64,000 bases of DNA, from positions 124,001 to 188,000 of the forward strand of contig NZ_BMIJ01000008.1 in NCBI RefSeq assembly GCF_014641945.1, read 5' to 3'. This DNA comes from Marinobacterium zhoushanense (lineage in GTDB: Bacteria > Pseudomonadota > Gammaproteobacteria > Pseudomonadales > Balneatricaceae). Position 1 is the first letter of the stretch. Every line of letters begins with the position of its first letter. The position numbers and the translations under genes are program-made. This document shows, piece after piece, positions 56,136 through 64,000 of this stretch. Below the pieces are notes generated by a model. That model saw only the letters and a program-made list of their open reading frames with translations. It did not search any database and was not told the DNA's origin.

Positions 56136-57767
56136 TCAGTTAAATTTTTTACGACCAAGCCCGGCATCAATATAACGCCTGGCAAGCTCCTGTACACTTC
56201 TGCTCACAATAATGGCCGCCCGAGCTTTTTTTGCTATATCTTTGGCGCCTGATTTAAGGAGCAATAAATTCAGTGCAACTTTTTCCATTGTCATCCAATC
56301 ATCTTTAGACACCAGTCCCACCTTCATCGCTGACATCAGAGCTTCAGAGACGCCTCCAACATTTGTTGCGACGACCGGACACGCCATTAACTGGGCCTCG
56401 AGAATCACATTCGGCATCCCTTCCATTCTTGATGTACTGAGCAACAAATCGGCTTCTGCAAGATACGGCAGTGACGACTCCTGCGCCCCGGCCATAATCA
56501 GAGATGACTGTAGCGCACTACTATCTATAGCCTGCCGTACATCTTCATAAAGCGGCCCATCTCCCAACAGAATGGCCTGCAGCTCTGGCAATTTAGTTTT
56601 AAGCCTTGTGATCATTTCTACGAAGCGTAGCGGTTGCTTCTCATCCGCCAACCTCATCACACCCAGAACAAGCGGTACCCCTGCCGCGATCCCATATTGT
56701 TCTCGAATACTGCTAGCCATTTGGCCGGTCGGCGCTTGAACCGCGTTCGGGATCGCTTCTATAGCATCATACGGAAGCCCCAACCATTGACTGTATGACT
56801 CCGCACCCGCTTGGCTGTTATTAACTAGCGCCACGCCGTCCAGACTCAATAACGCCTGATAACAACTCTTGAGTTGACTCTTGGCGACTGGAAAATACTG
56901 CAAATCGGTGAAGTGGTGGGGCTCAGCGTTACGCCCCGACATCAGAATATTCGGGACGCCTGCGAATACGGACGCGACGCCCGCTGCAATATTACCGTCA
57001 TCCAAAAAGCTGATAACCAACTCAGGCCGTCGCTCTAGTAAAATATCTACCGTCTGCAAGATGTCATGCAGCCCTCTTGTCGTGAAGTAAGGCGCGAGAG
57101 TTGGAACTTGCTCCGGTACACCCGACTCAGATTCCAACCAATCCCAGGATTCCCGCATATCAGGTAGATATATACGATTCACACCCGCGTCGCGTAGCTC
57201 ATCTGCCCACAAAGTGGTTTGGCTACTGTCCTTCGCAGTACAGATAAGATCTACATCCCAGCCTAACTCTCTCAAGCCACACGCCAACAATACCATTTGC
57301 CTTTCGGCACCACCTTTAACCAATCCGTGCAGCCAGAGCGCCACGCGTTTTGGAACAGCGGTGTAACGTGTATCATGACGTTTTTCGATCAGCATTTCCC
57401 CTAGTCTCTGAGTGCGCGCTTGCAACGCAGCCGGGACATCATGTAACGCGGGTATATGTGGGGCGACAAGATCAAACGGCCCGTATCGACGGGCTTGATC
57501 AAAAATGGCGCTGCCATGGAGCTTGAGATCCGCGAATACTACGATAAGTGTATCTGCCGGGTTTAAATCCTTCAGTTTGTCCGGTCCATACACAGGTAAG
57601 CCCGCCACTGTGGAAAGCGCGTTTCGTCCACTCGACTGACCATCAATTACACCTTCAAAACGATAGGGTGATTGCAGCAGCAAATACGGCAAGTTGCCTG
57701 ATAATCCCCAAGCCCATGCCTTGCGCCTTCCGGATATGACCTCTTCATGCCTATCGGCATTATGCAT
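56136..57767 (-). CDS. Family 4-like glycosyltransferase with N-terminal Rossmann-like module
   Basis: A 543-residue protein. Residues about 14-105 form a Rossmann-like module (AWAWGLSGNLPYLLLQSPYR, FEGVIDGQSS, DTLIVVFADLK). Residues about 155-540 form a GT-B transferase: VALWLHGLVKGGAERQMVLL, NILMSGRNAEP, VLGVMRLADEKQPLRFVEMI, AILLGDGPLYEDVR and STSRMEGMPNVILEAQLMAC. I start at ATG 57767, which has AAGG 7 bases upstream and lies 11 bases after asnB; the open frame further upstream overlaps asnB. Sugar and acceptor are unknown. Confidence 0.8.
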   Translation of the reverse strand: MHNADRHEEVISGRRKAWAWGLSGNLPYLLLQSPYRFEGVIDGQSSGRNALSTVAGLPVYGPDKLKDLNPADTLIVVFADLKLHGSAIFDQARRYGPFDLVAPHIPALHDVPAALQARTQRLGEMLIEKRHDTRYTAVPKRVALWLHGLVKGGAERQMVLLACGLRELGWDVDLICTAKDSSQTTLWADELRDAGVNRIYLPDMRESWDWLESESGVPEQVPTLAPYFTTRGLHDILQTVDILLERRPELVISFLDDGNIAAGVASVFAGVPNILMSGRNAEPHHFTDLQYFPVAKSQLKSCYQALLSLDGVALVNNSQAGAESYSQWLGLPYDAIEAIPNAVQAPTGQMASSIREQYGIAAGVPLVLGVMRLADEKQPLRFVEMITRLKTKLPELQAILLGDGPLYEDVRQAIDSSALQSSLIMAGAQESSLPYLAEADLLLSTSRMEGMPNVILEAQLMACPVVATNVGGVSEALMSAMKVGLVSKDDWMTMEKVALNLLLLKSGAKDIAKKARAAIIVSRSVQELARRYIDAGLGRKKFN

Positions 57768-57777
57768 CACCACGCCT

Positions 57778-59577
57778 TTAAGCCTCCGCACGCCAGGGGT
57801 GGCTTCGCAGCCAGAGCTCCAATACAAGAAGTGACCACGCGTGATAGAAACCCAATTGCCGTAAAGGTCCTGAGACAAAATCTGATAGAGCCTGAGGAGG
57901 AAGCAGATCTTTTAGACAACACTCAGGCTCCTCTAACAACGCGGCAAGACGATCGATTACAGAGGTCCTGGCAATATCGTTCATCGGATCTACACCAAAA
58001 CCCTTTTTTTTCCTGTCTATCCATTCTGCAGGCAAGTACCGCTTAGCCAAATTTCTTAGCAGGAATTTGGCTTTGCCTTGTTGAGTCAGCCGATCAGGCG
58101 CCAAGCCTGCGGCGAATTGTGCCAACTCCGGTGAAAGATAGGGTGTTCGACACTCCAGAGAGTGCTGCATACTCATGCGATCTACCTTCGCGAGGACAAG
58201 CGGCAGATAATTGGCGACATCCATCTCCCTTAGACGGTTAAGTACCGGACGACTGTCCAAGTCGATACGCCGCCGCCACTGCATAAAGTAGTCTACGGTA
58301 GCACTCGGTACCTCACCAAACAGACCCGCAAGCTGTGCATCGTTATATACAAGCACTCTGTAGGTATAATCACGTCCTATATGCCAACGGCGCGCCAGAA
58401 TATCATTGGCATGATCCGTAGCAGCCTCAATACAATCGTAATATCGTTGATAACCACCAAACATCTCATCACCACCATCTCCCGTTAATGCTACGGTGAC
58501 ATAACGCCTGGCAAGTCCAGATATGGCATGGGTTGGAACACACGAGCTGTCCGCATTAGGTTCATCCATCGCAGCAGCCAGATCCGCATATGCACCATAC
58601 TCTGCCGGATCGATCATCTCATCGTAATGCTCCGTGCCCAGTCGTTCGGCCATGAATCGAGCCTCCAGATGCTCACTTTCCGGCACACCTTTGAATCCGA
58701 CCGAGAACGTTTTGAGGTTTCTACCCATTTTTTGAGTGACCAACGCGACCGCGGTTGACGAGTCAACCCCTCCTGACAAAAACGCCCCCAGGGGCACATC
58801 GGAGATCAAGCGCCGTTGCAGCGAATCAACCATCAACTCCTCAAGCTGATCGGTCTGCTCATCCAACGACAGGCCGGATGGAGTCGAGTCCGTTAGAAAC
58901 TGAAAATAGCCACACGCTTCACCTATCCCTTGTCTGTTCACCCGAAGGTAAGTACCGGGCAAGAGCTTGGAGCAATTTTTGTAGATTGTGTAAGGGGCCG
59001 GCGGATGCTGGAAAGCAAGATAGGTTGCAATATTTGCCTTACTGATTGTGGCGTCGAAACCGGGTAACAGAGTTAACGCCTGAAGTTCCGATGCGAAGGC
59101 GAATAAACCATTTTGCATGCAGTAGTAGAGTGGCTTTTCACCGAAGGGGTCACGTGCCAGTGTCAACTCGGATCGAGTAATATCGTACCATCCGAATGCG
59201 AACATGCCGTCAAGCCGCGTAATGAAATGATGCCCTTCATAGCCCAAACCATCGAGTAGAACTTCTGTATCACTATGACCGTTAAAACGGCGCCCCTGTG
59301 ACGTTGCGCAGGCACCCAATGTCTGAAAATTGTATATTTCACCGTTGAATACCAATGCGTGATCACCGTTTAGCATCGGCTGATGTCCAGCATTTGATGT
59401 ATCGATAACACTGAGACGCCGATGAGCTAACGCACAGAAGCCATCATCGGAAACCCAAACACCATGATCGTCAGGCCCCCTGTGCCCCATTGATGCAGCC
59501 ATGGCCGAAGTCAGGTCACGCAACTGATCTACTCTGAGTCGACTATCTATATTTAAAACACCGGCGATGCCGCACAT
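57778..59577 (-). CDS. asnB: Asparagine synthase (glutamine-hydrolysing) family protein
   Basis: A 599-residue amidotransferase. The N-terminal nucleophile Cys2 (MCGIAGVLN), FNGEIYNF and the glutaminase domain run to about residue 210; the synthetase domain has the PP-loop LSGGVDSSTAVALV and later ALTGDGGDEMFGGYQRYYD. In glycan clusters such proteins probably amidate uronic acids or other carboxylates rather than making free asparagine, so the symbol gives the family only. Nearby genes are on the same strand with small gaps, forming one operon with the transferases and the HAD protein. Confidence 0.88.
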   Translation of the reverse strand: MCGIAGVLNIDSRLRVDQLRDLTSAMAASMGHRGPDDHGVWVSDDGFCALAHRRLSVIDTSNAGHQPMLNGDHALVFNGEIYNFQTLGACATSQGRRFNGHSDTEVLLDGLGYEGHHFITRLDGMFAFGWYDITRSELTLARDPFGEKPLYYCMQNGLFAFASELQALTLLPGFDATISKANIATYLAFQHPPAPYTIYKNCSKLLPGTYLRVNRQGIGEACGYFQFLTDSTPSGLSLDEQTDQLEELMVDSLQRRLISDVPLGAFLSGGVDSSTAVALVTQKMGRNLKTFSVGFKGVPESEHLEARFMAERLGTEHYDEMIDPAEYGAYADLAAAMDEPNADSSCVPTHAISGLARRYVTVALTGDGGDEMFGGYQRYYDCIEAATDHANDILARRWHIGRDYTYRVLVYNDAQLAGLFGEVPSATVDYFMQWRRRIDLDSRPVLNRLREMDVANYLPLVLAKVDRMSMQHSLECRTPYLSPELAQFAAGLAPDRLTQQGKAKFLLRNLAKRYLPAEWIDRKKKGFGVDPMNDIARTSVIDRLAALLEEPECCLKDLLPPQALSDFVSGPLRQLGFYHAWSLLVLELWLRSHPWRAEA

Positions 59578-59581
59578 ATCT

Positions 59582-60817
59582 TTACCTGTTACTTGCGACT
59601 AATCTCTTCGAGCGCTGCCACTCTTCGATAATGCTTGAATAGTGAAGGAGATGCTCTTCCAGCATAAGCTCCTGTCGATGATTAGCCACGACCCATTGGT
59701 GAGCCCTCTTACCGACTTCCGCCAGCCGAGGATCTGAGAGTGCTGTGAGCAGCTGTTCGCCCAACCGTTGTTTATTCCCCTTCTCAACCAGCCAACCCCG
59801 ATCTTGCTGGACAATTTCGGGTATGCCGCCTGTAGCGTAAGCAACGGCAGGCACTGCACAGGCCATTGCTTCCAGCAGTTGTAAGGGTTGATTCTCCGCT
59901 AGACTCGGAAACAGCAGCAGATTCGCCTGGTTATATTGCTCAGCCAACAGCCTTTGGTCACTGATAAGTCCGGTGAAATGTACTGGTAGCCCTTCAAAGG
60001 CGCACTTGAGTCGTTCATCCACATCGCCTACAACCAACAATCTGAAAGGTTTTCGCTTAACTACCCAACGAAGTGCATCGATTGCATCCTCAACACCCTT
60101 GTAAGGATTGGATAATGATGCCGCAGCCAAGATGATGGTTGGCAACCCGGTTACCGGTTTGACTCCTGGCCTAAAAACATTAGTGTCCACACCGTTTCGC
60201 AACACCCTCGGGGCGGTAAACACATGTCCACTATCCAGTGCCCACTGTTGCAGCCATTGGGACGGCGTCGCCAGAGCTAATGACGCCGTAGACAGAGCCT
60301 TCTGGTTAGCTTTTCGTTTTAAACGACTGTAGTCGAACCGACTATCTAATGGCCAACGGCCATGTTGTGGACAATCGCCACACCCTTGTCGGTAACGCTG
60401 GCACCCAAGTGGGTAGATACAGCCACCAGTAAATGCGGAGCAATCGTGCTGGGTCCATAATACCGGCATATCTCCAGCGAGCCTTCGGAGGCTCCATGCT
60501 GACATGGCGGAGGAAATATCGTGAACGTGAAGCAGATCGAAATTGGCCGGAAGGTTTTGCAAATACAGGTTGGGCCACTCAAAAGGGATAATATCTGGCG
60601 CAAACCAACGCTTGACCTTTCTGCTGTAACGATAAAACTGCCGCTGCCATCGCTCTCCATACAGGCGTCTCCTTCGGGCGTCATATCCGGATTTGCTCCA
60701 GGACACCCAATGGACCGTTTCATGCCCCAAAGCCTGCAAACCTTCAGCAAGATCTTGAGCGATACGGCTTGCACCACCTCCTGCCGCATCCGCCTTGGAG
60801 ATGAAGGCGATTCTCAA
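59582..60817 (-). CDS. Family 4 glycosyltransferase
   Basis: A 411-residue GT-B transferase: IAFISKADAAGGGASRIAQD near the start, LLHVHDISSAMSAWSLRRLA, PVLWTQHDCSAFTGGCIYPL with a cysteine cluster (GCQRYRQGCGDC), then NGVDTNVFRPG, LLVVGDVDERL and FPSLAENQPLQLLEAMACAV. The HDCSAFTGGC-plus-cysteine region resembles WcaC/capsular-type transferases. The start is TTG with GGAG 6 bases upstream, overlapping the stop of the HAD gene (TTGA). Sugar unknown. Confidence 0.85.
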   Translation of the reverse strand: MRIAFISKADAAGGGASRIAQDLAEGLQALGHETVHWVSWSKSGYDARRRRLYGERWQRQFYRYSRKVKRWFAPDIIPFEWPNLYLQNLPANFDLLHVHDISSAMSAWSLRRLAGDMPVLWTQHDCSAFTGGCIYPLGCQRYRQGCGDCPQHGRWPLDSRFDYSRLKRKANQKALSTASLALATPSQWLQQWALDSGHVFTAPRVLRNGVDTNVFRPGVKPVTGLPTIILAAASLSNPYKGVEDAIDALRWVVKRKPFRLLVVGDVDERLKCAFEGLPVHFTGLISDQRLLAEQYNQANLLLFPSLAENQPLQLLEAMACAVPAVAYATGGIPEIVQQDRGWLVEKGNKQRLGEQLLTALSDPRLAEVGKRAHQWVVANHRQELMLEEHLLHYSSIIEEWQRSKRLVASNR

Positions 60818-63171
60818 TGTTTTCTCCTGTGGATGGCGTAGATTGGAGGAGGTGGCAAGCCACGGCTATCGTAGTAGTCAAGAATACCCTGCTCGATTGG
60901 CTGCGCAAAAGCAGCAGATGCTACCAGAAATATACCGCACCCCTTCTCTACTGCCTGCCGCAGCGACACAATCTCCCGATCCATCAGACTAAGACCGTGC
61001 AAAGTCGCATTACTGTCGACCACCCAGTCTACATGGATCCCCCTATTTCCAGCCTCCTGCAACATCTCGTAACCCAGCTTGCCGCCACCATAAAGGGTGG
61101 CCCGAGTATGGCTGTCAGACTTGACCTGCTCTAGCAACGTCACGCAGAGAAGTCGGTGCTCAACATCATTGAATAGCGCTCGATACTGAGCACAAAGGAA
61201 ATCTGGATACACTCTGCTGACCACTGCTTGCGGCCACCGAATGTTATGCGTCTTATACCCCCAAAGCTGCCGCGACTGCCGCATAAACTCCTCGGGCCCC
61301 CACTGCACAAGTCGGAGATGGTCTTCATCCGAGCAAATACGGCTGTACGATAAAGACCCCGCATTATCGTCAAACTGCAGATCACCCAACCGCTCTGCCT
61401 CCAAAGGCGTCGGCAGCTCAAGTAAGCGCTGGATCTGCTTGAGTACCGAGTACCGACTCTCCCGCCCTGTTAGCCTTTCGTTCTCCACTAACGGGAAAAG
61501 GTGAGCCAGGTGCCGCCAGGCCAACACAACCCCTTCGGCAAACGCTCCAAGCAGCGACTCCTGTTCAGAAGCCTTGAACACCTCACCTAAAAGAGGAGCT
61601 ACGTTGCCTTCCGTATCTCGCCCATATCCCAAAGTGGTCTGATACCGCCCGGTCAACAGGACTTCGATAGGTTCTGGGCTCCGGTTAAACAGCCGCAAGA
61701 CGGGTAACGACTCTGGAGTATTAGGCAGAAAAACGGCATAACGATGCCCGCGGCGACGGTGTTTTGATAGTTCCGGAATACCATAAAACAGATAATTGAT
61801 GCTGATGCGATCAGCCAGGTCTCCAATGCTATCAGCCAGCCAAGCGAGGGAGTTCCCGCCCGGGCCAAGATCCATCAGAGCGACTGGACCATGCTCATGC
61901 CACAGGGTGTCGACGTACTCCCTGAGTAACTGTCTACTTGCCAGACTGCTGTTTCTTGCCGCCGCCTTGACCTCATCCGACTGTAAATACTGACGCCACT
62001 CTTCCCGGCTCAAAACCTCATTGAGTGTTAAACCCAGCTGAGCCCTCATCCCCTCGGGCACGTCCGGCAAGTTCAGCTCGGTGATCAGATCAGACAACGT
62101 AAAGTGTCGGCGTTCAGCGAACTGCTTCAATGCAGTTTCATCCAGTTCGCCCATTGCTGGCAGAAACGCAGCTCGACGGGACGTAAACAGGGGGCGAACG
62201 TCCATTTTGGCGTCGACCAGTTTGCAGGCGCTTCGCAGCAGAGGCGCCAGCAAACCGCCCTCGCGCATAATTGGACAGATCAGCCTGATACCGCGCGCCT
62301 GGGCATCCAATACAGTCCAAAGTGCAAAGACGGCGAGCCCAGGGCCCAGAACACTGGCGCCTAAATAACGGAAAAAAGCGGCCGATTCATTACGTTCGGG
62401 CGAAACAAAATGCCCCAGCCGACGAAGGGAGCGCAGAGGATCCTGCACATGATCCAATCCCAATAACATGTCGCCCTGATAGAGGGATGCCGGCAGATGA
62501 ATATCTCCAACATAGCATACGGCCAGACCAGCCTTTTGACCCTGAAGATAGTCTGCAGTGAGATCATCCCCGATGTGCAAAATCCGATTGGCCGGTACCG
62601 GCTTCAACTCCAACAACCGCTTAAATAATGCACCCGAAGACTTGTTCGCATCCTGTTCACAGGAGAGCAATATATTCACCCCGTCAGGATCTAGTCCCGC
62701 TTTACGCAATAAGCGTTCAATGAACCATCGCGGAAAATAAGTATCGCTTGTCAGGTAAACCTGTATACCTTGTTTCAGTAAATAGCACAGAAGGTCACGG
62801 GTATATGGGTTAACGAACGAATGGCTATATTCAAGATCTAACTCCAGCGAGAGGATTTCTTCAGTTGGCAGCTCGCTTGGAGCCTGTTGCCAGATCTGGT
62901 CTAGGGTGACTTCCGAGCTTTCTCCTGTACTTTCTTTCCGAGCCTGCAACTCGATATCAACCCGTAATTGGGCAAACTCGGCCGGTGAAAGAGTTCCATC
63001 AACCAACCCACGCGCTGCCGCCAGCTGCCCCAACTCAATGAACAAACTCTTGGGTGTGGCCAGAGAGCGATGCAACAAAGTGTCGAAGATATCGAATGAC
63101 ACCAAGCTGTAGCACTGCCAATCGATATTCGACCAGTTCGGTACCTGTCTCCAGGACAGCTCGGTCTCCAT
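60814..63171 (-). CDS. COG5610-type HAD-like protein with C-terminal Rossmann-like module
   Basis: A 785-residue protein. Residues about 18-250 form a HAD-like domain with FDIFDTLLHR (nucleophile position Asp27, but Phe29 where phosphatases have Asp), TSDTYFPRWFIERLL and HIGDDLTADYLQGQKAG. The long middle part (about 250-670) has no clear assignment. The last 100 residues (TLYGGGKLGYEMLQEAGNRG, VDWVVDS, GIFLVASAAF) form a Rossmann-like module like those in three neighbours. I start at ATG 63171 with GGAG 5 bases upstream; the open frame further upstream overlaps the methyltransferase gene. Large HAD proteins of this sort occur in glycan clusters; activity is unknown. Confidence 0.75.
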   Translation of the reverse strand: METELSWRQVPNWSNIDWQCYSLVSFDIFDTLLHRSLATPKSLFIELGQLAAARGLVDGTLSPAEFAQLRVDIELQARKESTGESSEVTLDQIWQQAPSELPTEEILSLELDLEYSHSFVNPYTRDLLCYLLKQGIQVYLTSDTYFPRWFIERLLRKAGLDPDGVNILLSCEQDANKSSGALFKRLLELKPVPANRILHIGDDLTADYLQGQKAGLAVCYVGDIHLPASLYQGDMLLGLDHVQDPLRSLRRLGHFVSPERNESAAFFRYLGASVLGPGLAVFALWTVLDAQARGIRLICPIMREGGLLAPLLRSACKLVDAKMDVRPLFTSRRAAFLPAMGELDETALKQFAERRHFTLSDLITELNLPDVPEGMRAQLGLTLNEVLSREEWRQYLQSDEVKAAARNSSLASRQLLREYVDTLWHEHGPVALMDLGPGGNSLAWLADSIGDLADRISINYLFYGIPELSKHRRRGHRYAVFLPNTPESLPVLRLFNRSPEPIEVLLTGRYQTTLGYGRDTEGNVAPLLGEVFKASEQESLLGAFAEGVVLAWRHLAHLFPLVENERLTGRESRYSVLKQIQRLLELPTPLEAERLGDLQFDDNAGSLSYSRICSDEDHLRLVQWGPEEFMRQSRQLWGYKTHNIRWPQAVVSRVYPDFLCAQYRALFNDVEHRLLCVTLLEQVKSDSHTRATLYGGGKLGYEMLQEAGNRGIHVDWVVDSNATLHGLSLMDREIVSLRQAVEKGCGIFLVASAAFAQPIEQGILDYYDSRGLPPPPIYAIHRRKH

Positions 63172-63181
63172 TCTGTCTCCG

Positions 63182-64000
63182 TTATTGAAGTTGCGCCAAT
63201 GCGTATGGAAATGCATTGTAGAACTTGCATATTCCGTGATTTGCCAGTGCGATAGAGATGCTGTCGAAGTAGCTGCTAGTGATCACGATCTGAGCTTCAC
63301 GGTTATCCGAACGGATAAACTCTTCCAAACTCATTAAGTGCGCACCTTCTGCTGATCCTCCGCCATCAGTGGTAATAAATCCGGCAATATTGAGGCCGCG
63401 CCTCGCCAGCGCCTGACGAACAAGATCACCTGCCTTGCCGGCTCCATAGAGGTAGATCGGCTTAGCGGAGTCAAGCACCGAAAAATCGTCGTTAAGGCGC
63501 AGGGTATCCACCTGCCATCGCAAAGGTTCCGGCAAAGTTACCGGCTTCCAACGGCTCGCATCAGGGGGCAAAGCCTTGCCCGCGAACAGGTATTCAGTAT
63601 TGGCTTCCCCAACCTTGGTTTTCAGTAAATTGTTCCCACGCCCCAGAACCAACGGCAACACTTCGTAGATGCGGGTGTACTCCATAGGCCAGCCACCGAG
63701 CCAGTCTCGAATATCGTGATACAGGGACATACCTCTATGCTTTTGATATTCATGAGCACGTTTTAACAGACGCCCAAAGCGCATCGGGTTATAACCGAGC
63801 ATGAATCTCAAAATATACCAAAGCTCATACCCAAGACGTCGAAACGACCCGGCCGCGGTATAACGCTGCTTGATATCCAACCAAAACTCGGGTGTTTCAG
63901 CTGACCAGTCGGAATCATACAACGCGATGTAAAAAAGGCTATCGGCCCGTAGACAGCGCATTGCGTTTTCCAGTGCCTGCCACACCGATCCGGTGTGGTG
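63182..64000 (-). CDS. SAM-dependent methyltransferase with C-terminal Rossmann-like module (partial, cut by window edge)
   Basis: The frame runs open through the right edge, so the N-terminal part with the SAM-binding loop is missing. The visible start, HHTGSVWQALENAMRCL, followed by FYIALYDSDW, is the post-motif region of UbiE-like class I methyltransferases (usually GVLHHT-W-A). After a middle helical region comes a C-terminal module, PIYLYGAGKAGDLVRQALAR ... IAGFITTDGGG ... QIVITSSYFDS, of the type also found in the neighbouring HAD protein and two transferases. The stop lies 10 bases upstream of the HAD start. Confidence 0.75.
   Translation of the reverse strand, partial: HHTGSVWQALENAMRCLRADSLFYIALYDSDWSAETPEFWLDIKQRYTAAGSFRRLGYELWYILRFMLGYNPMRFGRLLKRAHEYQKHRGMSLYHDIRDWLGGWPMEYTRIYEVLPLVLGRGNNLLKTKVGEANTEYLFAGKALPPDASRWKPVTLPEPLRWQVDTLRLNDDFSVLDSAKPIYLYGAGKAGDLVRQALARRGLNIAGFITTDGGGSAEGAHLMSLEEFIRSDNREAQIVITSSYFDSISIALANHGICKFYNAFPYALAQLQ

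Overview
The window reads as chromosome of a polarly flagellated gammaproteobacterium. The basis is a System I cytochrome c maturation operon next to a Pseudomonas/Vibrio-type polar flagellar and chemotaxis cluster (FlhF/FlhG, FleQ/FleS/FleR, ParC/ParP, a second MotAB-type stator pair) and a CrbS/CrbR-controlled acetate module. Genus cannot be fixed from the sequence. I saw no rRNA, tRNA, insertion sequence, prophage or CRISPR array.

Layout. (1) 1-6.1 kb, minus strand: ccmABCDEFGHI, cut off inside ccmI at the left edge, with a sigma-70-like promoter upstream of ccmA. (2) 6.3-8.6 kb, plus strand: a FliK-like hook-length protein and a small FlhB-C-terminal-like protein. (3) 8.6-20 kb, minus strand: flhF-flhG-fliA-cheYZAB-motCD-parC-parP-DUF2802. 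(4) 20-35.4 kb, minus strand: fliEFGHIJK, fliLMNOPQR-flhB and flhA, the complete export gate, C-ring, MS-ring and export ATPase. (5) 35.6-47.5 kb: an acetate block of exonuclease, cNMP/CBS/DUF294 protein, VC2705-type symporter large and small subunits, the giant sensor CrbS (plus strand), CrbR and acetyl-CoA synthetase. It separates fliE from its usual neighbours fleQSR. (6) 47.7-51.6 kb: fleQ-fleS-fleR, the sigma-54 flagellar regulators. (7) 51.9-64 kb: a glycan cluster beginning with pseB (UDP-GlcNAc 4,6-dehydratase) and holding three glycosyltransferases, two methyltransferases, a sulfotransferase, an asparagine-synthase-like amidotransferase and a COG5610-type HAD protein. Its place beside fleQ suggests flagellin glycosylation or a related surface glycan. 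The stretch 52.9-56.1 kb is clearly richer in A+T than its surroundings.

Regulatory reading. Clear GG-N10-GC sigma-54 promoters precede flhA and the canonical fliK. An exact FliA -10 element precedes flhF. Motifs close to the FleQ box lie in the fliE and flhA leaders and upstream of fleQ. A palindrome TAGAC-N4-GTCTA lies against the -35 element of acs, and a near copy lies in the symporter/crbS divergent region; it is proposed as the CrbR operator.

The most unusual observations are: four glycan-cluster proteins of different enzyme class each carrying a similar Rossmann-like terminal module; three repeated FliM/CheZ-like acidic motifs in the CheA linker; a chemotaxis cluster with a ParP-like CheW but no plain CheW; and the shared operators around the acetate module embedded in the flagellar locus.
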